A stretch of DNA of 24,416 nucleotides from a virus: IMG/VR virus record IMGVR_UViG_3300024513_000082, positions 1 to 24,416 of that record, one strand, 5' to 3'. Positions 8,917 to 16,218 of this stretch are shown in pieces (position 1 is the stretch's first letter; every line of letters starts with the position of its first letter). The notes under the pieces were generated by a model that had not been told where the DNA came from, made no database searches, and saw only the letters and a list, made by a program, of their open reading frames with translations. Both the position numbers and the translations under genes were made by a program.

Positions 8917-9065
8917 GATGGATAACCCATCTTACGCTCTTTAGCCTTCATTGTTTTTGATTCTTTCTTCTCATGCATCTTCTTTGCTGACTTTGATGCA
9001 TACTCTTCTGCTGCTTTCTTACCCTTAGCAGTGTAAGGAAACTTTTTATTCCCGACCATTGGCAT
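8913..9065 (-). CDS. Small lysine-rich protein (50 aa)
   Basis: A 50-aa frame starting MPMVGNKKFPYTAKGKKAAE and ending KERKMGYPS. About a third of the residues are Lys or Arg. The start at 9065 has GGAG with 7 bases of spacing; an internal ATG at 9059 is less well placed. The frame overlaps the 3' end of the holin-like gene by 20 bases and its stop overlaps the next ATG as ATGA. The FPYTAKGKKAAEEYA segment is a pattern I associate with short uncharacterised phage proteins. The function is unknown; with the next two genes it forms a run of three small basic proteins. Confidence 0.78.
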   Translation of the reverse strand: MPMVGNKKFPYTAKGKKAAEEYASKSAKKMHEKKESKTMKAKERKMGYPS

Positions 9066-9249
9066 TTCTATTCTCCTTTTTTTTGAACATACACTGTACT
9101 GTATCTGTTTCCCATATACGGATAGCAGTCCATAGAATTGTTAGCACAGCAGCTATAGCAGGTAATAACTCAGCTAGCGTACCTACAACTGTGATGATAG
9201 AGATGGCATCACCTAACTGTTTAACTTGCTCATCAGCTTGCAAAGCCAT
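9046..9249 (-). CDS. Putative holin, T7 gp17.5-like class (67 aa)
   Basis: A 67-aa protein with a short polar N-terminus (1-14), a hydrophobic core from about 15 to 46 (SIITVVGTLAELLPAIAAVL plus ILWTAIRIW), and a strongly basic C-terminus (KKKENRNANGRE). Length and layout match the small type II holins of T7-like phages, which permeabilise the inner membrane for lysis. The core may form one long or two short membrane helices. The ATG at 9249 has AAAGGT about 9 bases upstream. No endolysin gene is visible beside it, so it could also be another small membrane protein. It lies between the fibre genes and the tail-tube genes. Confidence 0.7.
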   Translation of the reverse strand: MALQADEQVKQLGDAISIITVVGTLAELLPAIAAVLTILWTAIRIWETDTVQCMFKKKENRNANGRE

Positions 9250-9285
9250 TTCATATACCTTTCTTTAATTGCCTAACAAGGAGCC

Positions 9286-9945
9286 TCATACGGCTACTTT
9301 ACGAATGGCTCTTACAACTAAGGATTGATTCTTAGCGTTGTTGAACTGACCACCGTCTATAAAGTCAATCCTCGTCGCTGTTGTCAAACCTACACCAGGA
9401 TTGGTAGAACTCCATGTCCTTGCTGACGTAGCAAAGGCTTCAGAGCCACCAGATTGAAAGGCAGCTACAGAGGTCTGTGCAGGCGTTCCTGTTGTGTAGT
9501 TAGAGCCTCTGGAAGGCACTGCATAAGAGTTAGTGCCGTAAGACGTAGAGTTGGATGCCGTTGTAGGCTTGAGGTTGTAGTAACAGATCTCTAGCTCATA
9601 CAAAGCAGGTAGATACCAGTCTGAGTAGCCGTTGATTGTTAGTGCGGCACACCACTGAGCGGCAGGATAAGTAGCTGAGTCTAGCTCTGCTGTATTAGTC
9701 GCACCATCGTAAGTAGATAAACCTAAAGAGTCTGAGGTTGCAGCGGTCTTGTAGTTGAGAGCTGTGTTCTCACCCGATGCTTTGGGCGAGACAAGTAGAT
9801 AGTAAGTATTGCCACCAAAGGAGATCTGTCCTGCGTAGTAGCCACCTTCCCAGAACTCACCGATAGCAGACGGTCCAAAGCGGTTACGAGCACCTGGGCC
9901 AAAGCCTCTGACAGAACCGCCTCCTAATGCTTCTAGGACAGGCAT
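9286..9945 (-). CDS. Tail-tip adhesin candidate with DUF1566/Lcl-type C-terminal domain (219 aa)
   Basis: A 219-aa protein with a Gly-rich start containing SVRGFGPGARNRFGP, then a domain with the hallmarks of the DUF1566/Lcl C-terminal fold: DWYLPALYELE (109-119), RTWSST (176-181) and a terminal VRAIRKV (211-217). This fold resembles C-type lectins and is used in phage tails and bacterial surface proteins for binding. The gene follows the fibre genes and is joined to the previous one by a TAATG overlap at 9945-9947. I infer a receptor-binding or fibre-tip role. The last 60 codons could be a variable region, but no reverse transcriptase or template repeat is visible in the window. Confidence 0.78.
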   Translation of the reverse strand: MPVLEALGGGSVRGFGPGARNRFGPSAIGEFWEGGYYAGQISFGGNTYYLLVSPKASGENTALNYKTAATSDSLGLSTYDGATNTAELDSATYPAAQWCAALTINGYSDWYLPALYELEICYYNLKPTTASNSTSYGTNSYAVPSRGSNYTTGTPAQTSVAAFQSGGSEAFATSARTWSSTNPGVGLTTATRIDFIDGGQFNNAKNQSLVVRAIRKVAV

Positions 9946-10529
9946 TATGCGTACCTGGACTGGCTAGCCAAGACAGTAAATGTTGCCGATCCTGTCTTGA
10001 TGATGGAGTAAGAGTAAACGTCTATCGAGCTAGCATTACCTGCCGAAGGAGCAGTACCACCTAGCCATTTAGGTATGATGTTTGCACCATCGACCTGAAC
10101 AGGAGATGTGGCAGAACCGGTTGCTGCGTTGTAGTAAGCAGTGCTTCCATTAGTCACTAAGAAGGCACAGGTTAAGACTTCTCCGGTCGCCATTGCGGTA
10201 TTCAGTGACGTACCAGAAGAGGCTCTGAAGTTGACCGTAAAGTTCCCAGAGGCATTGGTTGTGTAGTACAGGACACCTTGGGTTGTCGTGTCGAAGTTAA
10301 TCGTGCCTGTTGCTGCTGTTGCTGATACCGTGATTGTCTCAACAACACCTTGCAGCTTTGCGCCGATCTGCGAGGATGTAGACGCTAGAGAGAGTTGTTT
10401 AGCAAAGGTCGCAGCCTGTGCAGAGGAAATCGTAAGTGCTAGCGTACCTCCGGTCTTGACCTCAAGAATGTTTGTGTTGTCAGACGTGATCGAGGTTCCA
10501 GCGGTAGCTGCGTTTAATACATTAGCCAT
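9945..10529 (-). CDS. Tail-fibre-like protein (194 aa)
   Basis: A 194-aa Ala/Thr/Ser-rich protein. It begins MANVLNAATAGTSITSDNTN, has a central beta-rich part (TINFDTTTQGVLYYTTNASGN), and ends in YSIIKTGSATFTVLASQSRY. This composition and ending resemble proteins of the fibre modules of aquatic phages. It is probably a distal fibre or fibre-associated trimeric domain. Both ends are TAATG overlaps (10529-10531 and 9945-9947), so it belongs to a translationally coupled run of adhesion genes. No enzymatic motif is seen. Confidence 0.78.
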   Translation of the reverse strand: MANVLNAATAGTSITSDNTNILEVKTGGTLALTISSAQAATFAKQLSLASTSSQIGAKLQGVVETITVSATAATGTINFDTTTQGVLYYTTNASGNFTVNFRASSGTSLNTAMATGEVLTCAFLVTNGSTAYYNAATGSATSPVQVDGANIIPKWLGGTAPSAGNASSIDVYSYSIIKTGSATFTVLASQSRYA

Positions 10530-10840
10530 TAGATCACCTGTGATGTTGTTAGGTTGGCTACCTGTGAAGAACTGAAGAAGGTTACATCAACAGTGGTTAA
10601 AGGCTGGATAACCTCTACAGTCCCCCACGATCCTTCTACCCAGCTTCTTGTGTCATGCTGCCAATTCCACTGGTAACCTGCTCTGTCTTGTGGCTTAGGG
10701 TCTCTTACGATCCATTCCCAGTTTAGCCATACCAGTTCCTTGCCTTCAGGAATGTCTGTCGGTGGTGCTGGAGCTTGTTGCCAGCCCTCTGTGCCGTCAG
10801 TTTCTTGTGATGGGATAGACCCGTTCTTAGTCCAGTACAT
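10529..10840 (-). CDS. Trp-rich small protein in the fibre cluster (103 aa)
   Basis: A 103-aa protein with nine tryptophans (positions 3, 20, 38, 41, 43, 58, 60, 67, 72), several in alternating W-x-W patterns (WLNWEW, WNW), plus a Pro-rich segment near 24-30. The C-terminal 30 residues are Thr/Val/Ser-rich. Paired tryptophans on beta strands suggest a small carbohydrate-binding or fibre-interface domain. A fibre-assembly chaperone is the main alternative, given its place beside adhesin genes. I do not recognise the family. The stop overlaps the next start as TAATG. Confidence 0.72.
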   Translation of the reverse strand: MYWTKNGSIPSQETDGTEGWQQAPAPPTDIPEGKELVWLNWEWIVRDPKPQDRAGYQWNWQHDTRSWVEGSWGTVEVIQPLTTVDVTFFSSSQVANLTTSQVI

Positions 10841-10848
10841 ATCTATTC

Positions 10849-12891
10849 CTAAAGGGTCGGAAACGCTGCTGTTGGTGGCGTAAAGTTGGCTGTATAGCGA
10901 GCGTAGCCTTTGGTGATGCGGAAGTCTTGTAGATAGCCGTTCAATGGGGCTGCATTATCAAAGCCGGATGCAATAGAAATCCTTCCAGGGCAAGTCATTG
11001 TTGTTGAATAGGTAGCCGTCGCAGACTGCACACCATTCATATAAACAGCAAGGGTACTACCCGATCTGGCTAAAACAATATGCGTCCAAGTGCTTGCGGT
11101 TAATGCAGATGCTGCCGTTATTCGGTCAGCATTGCTTGAAAAAAGAGCCAGCCTGCTAGAAGAGTTAATATAAAAGGCCCATCCAGAATCTGATGCTGAT
11201 GCCCTAGTGTCAAGCAAAACAATAGCTCCAGCTACCGAATTAGGATAAATCCACATCTCAACCGTGAAGTCGCCTGTGTTGAACGACAATAAGTCCGTTG
11301 TTTTTCCTACTAAATAATCCCCCGTCCCATCAAAGTACATACTCCCCGTACTTGCACCAAACGGATTATTGATCGCCGTACTTATCTTCGCATCTGCCAC
11401 CGTCTCCAGATCATTCTTGCTTGTGGCATCGTAAATACCAGCGTTGGTGAAGTTGAGGAGGAGGGATGTGTTAGTGATGTTGGTGAGAGGTGCTGTGGGG
11501 ACGGTTATGGTTGATGATGTTGGGTCGTAAGGAGTTGAACCTTTAACAAAACGAAGATTGGACATGTACCCCAGTGTGGGAAGCCCTATAGCGTGATATT
11601 CGCCGACATACGGAGTTGAAAAATTTATGCTTGATGAATATGATGCGTTGGTGTATACACGCGCCCCATTACAAAACATAGAAAGCGTAGTGCCAGACCT
11701 ACACAAAACAATATGATTCCACTGATTTGCGGCAAATGTTCCAATTTGTCCAGAAAAAACAATGGAAGAACTATAAAAATATAAATATCTAGGCCCGTTT
11801 CCAGGATCATACCCGATTTGAGTTGACGCATTGTTTGGTGCTGATAAATAAATACGAAATGCTAAATCCGACGGGAACACCCAAAACTCAACTGAAAACG
11901 TTCCGGTACTGAAGTCAAACGCTGCATTACTCGGCCCCGTCAAATAATCCCCAGTCCCATCGAAATACCCTGACCCACCATAAGTAGCAGCAGACCAGCT
12001 AGCACTGGGGTTGAAGGGTGAGAAGGCTTGTACGGAGGGAGAGCCGGAAGTGGTTATGGTGAAGTTGTTGGTGCTGTTGTCTACGAAGCGATTGGATTGG
12101 CAGGTTAATAAAGAGGTTTCTGTGCCTTGTGGTGGGTTTTGACCACCAGAGGTTGCGCCTAATGGGGATGTTGGAGGCGTAAACGCTGATGTGTAGACAG
12201 CACGACCTTTGACAACCCGTAGGTTGCTTATATAGCCAGTTAAAAAGTTTACTGAGCTATAATCTCTAGCTATTCTATAACCACCTGCAGCACCATTGGT
12301 CATCGTTCCTGTATAAGTAGCCGTACCTCTACTAACACCATCGATGTATAAAACAATATTGTTAGAACCTGACCCAGATCTAACTAACGCAAAATGAAAC
12401 CAAGAGTTGGCGGAAACCGTAGTGCTAGATGTTATCTGAAAATTTAAACTTCCCCCGCTTGTATAAGCAGCAACAACTAAATTATTTCCACTGTTTAACG
12501 CAATATTCAGCTCATAATTACCGTTATTGTGACCATAAATGGGTCTGGTTGTACTTGTTGTTGTAGCGTATACCCATCCCTCAACAGTAAAGTCGCCAGT
12601 GCCTAAATGAAGAGCAGCAGCATCTGGCGTTTCTAAATTACTACTACCATTAAAGTAGTTTGACCACCCCGTCTGCGAGAACGGGCTAAACGTACCTTGT
12701 GTGGTGTTGCCGTTACGAGTGATGGTGAAGTTATTGGTAGAGCTATCTAAGAACGTGTTGTTTTGTGCGCCGTTGGTTCCGTTTCCGGGTAACAATAGCG
12801 TGGTGTATTCATAATAAGGATCAGACGTTACTGGAGGTGCAGCGCTCCCAGAGAACGCCGCAGCAATCATCGCCGTTAAGTTACCAGCCAT
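10849..12891 (-). CDS. Tail adhesin with three LamG/ConA-like lectin domains (680 aa)
   Basis: After a short start (MAGNLTAMIAAAFSG) the protein holds three related concanavalin A/LamG-type domains at about residues 26-240, 255-455 and 470-675. Each has a GDFTVEGWVY / GTFSVEFWVF / GDFTVEMWIY strand, a WxHxxLxRSG strand and a final GYISNLRVVKG / GYMSNLRFVKG / GYLQDFRITKG strand. These folds bind glycans, so a role in recognising host surface polysaccharide is likely. The start at 12891 is chosen over the ATG at 12921 because it makes a TAATG overlap with the 248-aa gene. The middle domain looks, by eye, richer in AT and different in codon choice from its flanks, which could mean domain exchange. 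Confidence 0.85.
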   Translation of the reverse strand: MAGNLTAMIAAAFSGSAAPPVTSDPYYEYTTLLLPGNGTNGAQNNTFLDSSTNNFTITRNGNTTQGTFSPFSQTGWSNYFNGSSNLETPDAAALHLGTGDFTVEGWVYATTTSTTRPIYGHNNGNYELNIALNSGNNLVVAAYTSGGSLNFQITSSTTVSANSWFHFALVRSGSGSNNIVLYIDGVSRGTATYTGTMTNGAAGGYRIARDYSSVNFLTGYISNLRVVKGRAVYTSAFTPPTSPLGATSGGQNPPQGTETSLLTCQSNRFVDNSTNNFTITTSGSPSVQAFSPFNPSASWSAATYGGSGYFDGTGDYLTGPSNAAFDFSTGTFSVEFWVFPSDLAFRIYLSAPNNASTQIGYDPGNGPRYLYFYSSSIVFSGQIGTFAANQWNHIVLCRSGTTLSMFCNGARVYTNASYSSSINFSTPYVGEYHAIGLPTLGYMSNLRFVKGSTPYDPTSSTITVPTAPLTNITNTSLLLNFTNAGIYDATSKNDLETVADAKISTAINNPFGASTGSMYFDGTGDYLVGKTTDLLSFNTGDFTVEMWIYPNSVAGAIVLLDTRASASDSGWAFYINSSSRLALFSSNADRITAASALTASTWTHIVLARSGSTLAVYMNGVQSATATYSTTMTCPGRISIASGFDNAAPLNGYLQDFRITKGYARYTANFTPPTAAFPTL

Positions 12892-13637
12892 TAGGTCACT
12901 CCTGCACCAGAGACATACCATGTATCCGTAGCAACCTTAAGTAAGGTAGCCATTCCCTTTGTCGCTACTGTCCTGTTACCCGTTGCACCATTGGCAAGCT
13001 GAAAGGTAACACCAGCACCAGAGATCGTTAGGTTTCCAGAGTTGTTATTAACGACAAGGATCGTTGTACCCACATCAATCGCCGTAGTTGCGTTTGTGTT
13101 TACCGTAAGGGTTGCTGTAGAGCCACCAGTGAAGTAAATATGCTTACCTGCATCGCTTGCAGCCACAGTCGTATTCGTGCTCTGTGGAGCGCCGATATAA
13201 CCAACCTTGTTAGTACCGTCTACCGTACAGTTAGATAAGTTACCCGATGTAGGTGTTCCTAAGATCGGAGTTACTAAGGTAGGTGTATTAGCAAAAACAT
13301 TAGCACCTGTACCTGTCTCATCCGTTAGTGCTGCTGCTAAGTTTGCAGACGATGGTGTGGCTAGGAAGGTAGCTACGTTAGAGCCTAGACCCGATACACC
13401 TGAAACTGGTAAGCCTGTACAGTTTGTAAGCGTACCTGACGATGGTGTGCCTAACGCACCGCCAGAGGTTAGCCCTGTAGCAAAGGTTAGGTTGCCTGAA
13501 CCATCAGTCTGTAGAAACTGATTAGCACTACCGTCTGTGCCAGGAAGCGTAAAGGTTGTGTTGCTGCTGGTATTGGCAGATTGGACGGTTGTTGTCCCTG
13601 TCCCAGAAGCGTTACCCTGAATTTTAAGTTTAGACAT
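12891..13637 (-). CDS. Repetitive tail-fibre protein (248 aa)
   Basis: A 248-aa Gly/Thr/Ser/Asn-rich fibre protein. The N-terminal half has repeats of the type LGTPSSGTLTNCTGLPVSG and LGTPTSGNLSNCTVDGTNKVG. The C-terminal part (LTVNTNATTAIDVGTTILVV and VTFQLANGATGNRTVATKG) looks like a beta-rich distal domain ending VSGAGVT. The composition fits a trimeric beta-structured fibre shaft. The gene lies just after the 786-aa fibre with a 6-base gap, and its stop overlaps the start of the lectin-domain gene. Confidence 0.82.
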   Translation of the reverse strand: MSKLKIQGNASGTGTTTVQSANTSSNTTFTLPGTDGSANQFLQTDGSGNLTFATGLTSGGALGTPSSGTLTNCTGLPVSGVSGLGSNVATFLATPSSANLAAALTDETGTGANVFANTPTLVTPILGTPTSGNLSNCTVDGTNKVGYIGAPQSTNTTVAASDAGKHIYFTGGSTATLTVNTNATTAIDVGTTILVVNNNSGNLTISGAGVTFQLANGATGNRTVATKGMATLLKVATDTWYVSGAGVT

Positions 13638-13643
13638 ATTGTA

Positions 13644-16004
13644 TCACCCTAATACCATCCAAGATTGTCCGTCTGGGACTGTAACTGCAAAACCAGCCGC
13701 TACTGTTACAGGGCTGACAGATAGTCCGTTAGTATTACTTGTTAGTGTTACGTTTGAAGAAATAAGTATTTGAGACTCTAGAATAGGGCCACCAGCACCG
13801 CCTCCAGTAGCGGACAATGTACCAGCAGAATAGCTCAGGCCAGAGCCAACAGTAACGTTAGCAAAGCCACCAGAGCCATCATTAGCTAGTAATTGTGCTG
13901 CTGTGCCTGTCGTTGAAGAACCACCTGCTGGTGTATCCCAAGCAAAGGCAGTACCATTCCATTTAAGGTAAGTATTCGATGTTGTAGGTGCTGTAGCAAA
14001 TGTTGTTGTACCAGAACCACTCTGATACACAATACGATTAGCACCACCACCAGTGATTGCTGCTGTGGTTCCTGAAGAACCAGTGATATCGATACCCCAA
14101 GTACCAGTAGCATTAGTACCTGTAATGGAGGGAGCACCTACTGTATTATAACTGATTGTACGTGCTACAGAACCATCAAAGGTTACTGTTGGTGTATCAC
14201 CACCACTGCTTGAGAATGTTGCTGCATTGGTTGTTGTACCGCCACCACCTGATACAGCAGCCCAACTTAGTACAGAGCCATCCCACTTAAGATAAGTATT
14301 AGATACTGTAGGAGCTGCTACGAATGTTGTTGTTCCTGATCCACTTTGATAAGGAATACGATTTGCTGCACCACCAGCTAAGTTAGTTGCTGTGGTAGCT
14401 GTCGTTGCTGATGTAGCAGAGGTTGCTGTAGCAGCGTTACCTGTGATATCAATAGACCATGTACCTGAAGCATCTCCACCTGTTCTTGTAGGTACATTAA
14501 GGTTTGCTCTAGCATTTGCTTCAGTGGTTGCGTTAGTACCACCTTTGTTGATAGGTACAGCAGAATCTAATGTAATGTTTGGTGTTGCACCACCAGAGGA
14601 TGCTAAAGGAGCTGAAGCTGTAACAGAACTAACACCACCACCAGTACCGCTAGTGGCTGCTGTGATACGACCTTGAGCATCAACTGTGATGTTAGCGTTG
14701 GTGTAAGAACCAGCAGTAACAGCAGTATTTGTAAGACTGATTGAACGATCTGTACTTAGATCACCACCACCTGATAAACCTGTACCAGCGCTAAGACTAC
14801 GTGTTGTCGGTACAGCACCAATACTTGCTGGTGTGATGGATGCGTTTGAAGCTGCTGTAATCCTTCCCTGTGCGTCAACTGTGAATGTAGCTACTTGCGA
14901 AGTACTACCATAACTGGTAGCAGTAACACCTGTGTTGGTCAGGCTAATCGAACGATCAGAACTAAGATCACCTCCTCCCGTCAGACCACTTCCAACTGAG
15001 ATGGTCCTTGTTGATGGAACAGCGCCAATACCTGAAGCAGTAATGCTTGTATTTGATGCTGATGTCAACCTACCTTGTGCATCTACAGTAAAGGTTGCTA
15101 CTTGAGAACCTGAACCATAAGAACCAGCTGTGACTGCTGTGTTAGCTAATGCTACAGTACCTGATGTTGTTATCGTACCACCGCTAAGACCTGTACCAGC
15201 AGTTATCGATGTAACTGTCCCTGTACCTGTAATGGTAGCATATTCAAGACCTGTACCGCCTGTGTTAACACGAACAACTTGACCTGCTGTGCCTAAAGCA
15301 GTTAATCCAGTACCACCGTTAGCGACAGGCAATGCAGAGCCTGAATAGCTAACAGCTAATGTACCAGAGGAAGTAATAGGAGTACCACTAACACTTAAGA
15401 AACCAGGGACAGTCATCGCTACAGAGGATACAGTACCCCCTACAGCTTGCCATTTAAGACCTGATGTTTCAGTAGAGTCAGCAGCTAGTACGTAACCATC
15501 CGTACCTTTTGGTAAGCGAACATTGTCACTACCATTGTGAACAATGATATCGCCTTTAGTTGTTGTCGGAGATAAAGCATCAAATGCTTCAGTCTTTGTT
15601 GTTTGACCAGTACCACCATTAGCGATAGCTACTGTACCGCTTACGTTAGTTGCTGTTGTTGCTGATGTCGCAGTAGCAGCATTACCTGTAATAGCAATGT
15701 TCCATGTACCGCTAGCGCCTGTGCCAGTAGTAGATGGAACACCTAAATTAGTTCTTGCTGTTGCTGCATCAGAAGCACCAGTACCACCGTCTGCTACAGC
15801 AAGATCGGTAATACCAGCAATAGAGCCGCCAGTAATCGCTACAGCATTAGCTTCTTGATTCCCTAGAGAACCAACAACCTTTTGTACCGTTGATCCATCA
15901 CCAACATAGAGTTTCTTGTCCGTTGTGTTAACGGCTAATTGTCTATTCTCTAGTGAGGTAGGTACTGACCCTGCTGTAGAAGATCCTTTGATCTTAACCG
16001 CCAT
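13644..16004 (-). CDS. Long repetitive tail-fibre protein (786 aa)
   Basis: A 786-aa fibre protein. Residues 1-45 form a head-like start (SLENRQLAVNTTDKKLYVGDGS). A shaft follows, dominated by Gly/Thr/Ala/Ser with GGTG motifs at about 73, 130 and 230. Residues about 266-450 contain three near-copies of a 65-70 residue unit with TVDAQGR at 306, 375 and 440. A second pair (NRIPYQSGSGTTTF and NRIVYQSGSGTTTF) recurs 108 residues apart at 548 and 656. The last 45 residues (ILESQILISSNVTLTSNTNG and so on) look like a conserved tip or trimerisation element. It probably projects from the tail as a trimer for host recognition. It is the largest gene after the capsid terminator. Confidence 0.88.
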   Translation of the reverse strand: MAVKIKGSSTAGSVPTSLENRQLAVNTTDKKLYVGDGSTVQKVVGSLGNQEANAVAITGGSIAGITDLAVADGGTGASDAATARTNLGVPSTTGTGASGTWNIAITGNAATATSATTATNVSGTVAIANGGTGQTTKTEAFDALSPTTTKGDIIVHNGSDNVRLPKGTDGYVLAADSTETSGLKWQAVGGTVSSVAMTVPGFLSVSGTPITSSGTLAVSYSGSALPVANGGTGLTALGTAGQVVRVNTGGTGLEYATITGTGTVTSITAGTGLSGGTITTSGTVALANTAVTAGSYGSGSQVATFTVDAQGRLTSASNTSITASGIGAVPSTRTISVGSGLTGGGDLSSDRSISLTNTGVTATSYGSTSQVATFTVDAQGRITAASNASITPASIGAVPTTRSLSAGTGLSGGGDLSTDRSISLTNTAVTAGSYTNANITVDAQGRITAATSGTGGGVSSVTASAPLASSGGATPNITLDSAVPINKGGTNATTEANARANLNVPTRTGGDASGTWSIDITGNAATATSATSATTATTATNLAGGAANRIPYQSGSGTTTFVAAPTVSNTYLKWDGSVLSWAAVSGGGGTTTNAATFSSSGGDTPTVTFDGSVARTISYNTVGAPSITGTNATGTWGIDITGSSGTTAAITGGGANRIVYQSGSGTTTFATAPTTSNTYLKWNGTAFAWDTPAGGSSTTGTAAQLLANDGSGGFANVTVGSGLSYSAGTLSATGGGAGGPILESQILISSNVTLTSNTNGLSVSPVTVAAGFAVTVPDGQSWMVLG

Positions 16005-16006
16005 GT

Positions 16007-16165
16007 CTAGTCCTCTTTAGCGTTTTTAGCGACCTTCTTAGATTCTACTTTTTTCTCTTCTTCTTTTACTTCTTCGTAGTCAGGATGGATACGCATTTGT
16101 TCAATGTCGTATTCATACTCAACATTCATTAAGTTATTAGACCACTTACAACGAAAAGTAACCAT
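16007..16165 (-). CDS. Small acidic/charged protein after the capsid gene (52 aa)
   Basis: A 52-codon frame with product MVTFRCKWSNNLMNVEYEYD, then IEQMRIHPDYEEV and a C-terminal half of almost only E, K, V, S and A. The start at 16165 has AAGG about 9 bases upstream, and the stop is 2 bases before the fibre ATG. It lies between the capsid terminator and the fibre gene. The tail looks like a charged helix. The frame is well placed and its codons look like those of neighbours, so I consider it real. The function is unknown; a capsid decoration or fibre-assembly role is only a guess from position. Confidence 0.7.
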   Translation of the reverse strand: MVTFRCKWSNNLMNVEYEYDIEQMRIHPDYEEVKEEEKKVESKKVAKNAKED

Positions 16166-16180
16166 GATGTGACCTTATGA

Positions 16181-16208
16181 AAAGAGGACCACCGAAGTAG
16201 TCCCCTTT
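16181..16208 (-). terminator. Rho-independent terminator after the capsid gene, UUCG tetraloop
   Basis: Read on the minus strand, a 12-bp stem closes on a C(UUCG)G tetraloop. The arms are AAAGGGGACTAC and GTGGTCCTCTTT with two G-U pairs, followed by a short run of U (UUUUC). It begins 10 bases after the capsid stop. The U-tract is short, so termination is probably partial, allowing read-through into the fibre genes at reduced level. Confidence 0.85.
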
Positions 16209-16218
16209 ATTGTAGCTT

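Noticed and set aside
9286-9945. Diversity-generating retroelement target
   Set aside because: No reverse transcriptase or template repeat was found in the window; kept only as a low-interest check.
11625-11831. Hydrophobic 68-codon minus-strand frame within the lectin-domain gene
   Set aside because: It is an alternative frame inside a well-supported domain. Its apparent membrane character comes from the AT-rich strand composition; no start signal was seen.
12891-12921. ATG at 12921 as start of the lectin-domain gene
   Set aside because: It would overlap the upstream gene by 31 bases and add ten residues unlike the rest, while ATG 12891 gives a TAATG junction like its neighbours.
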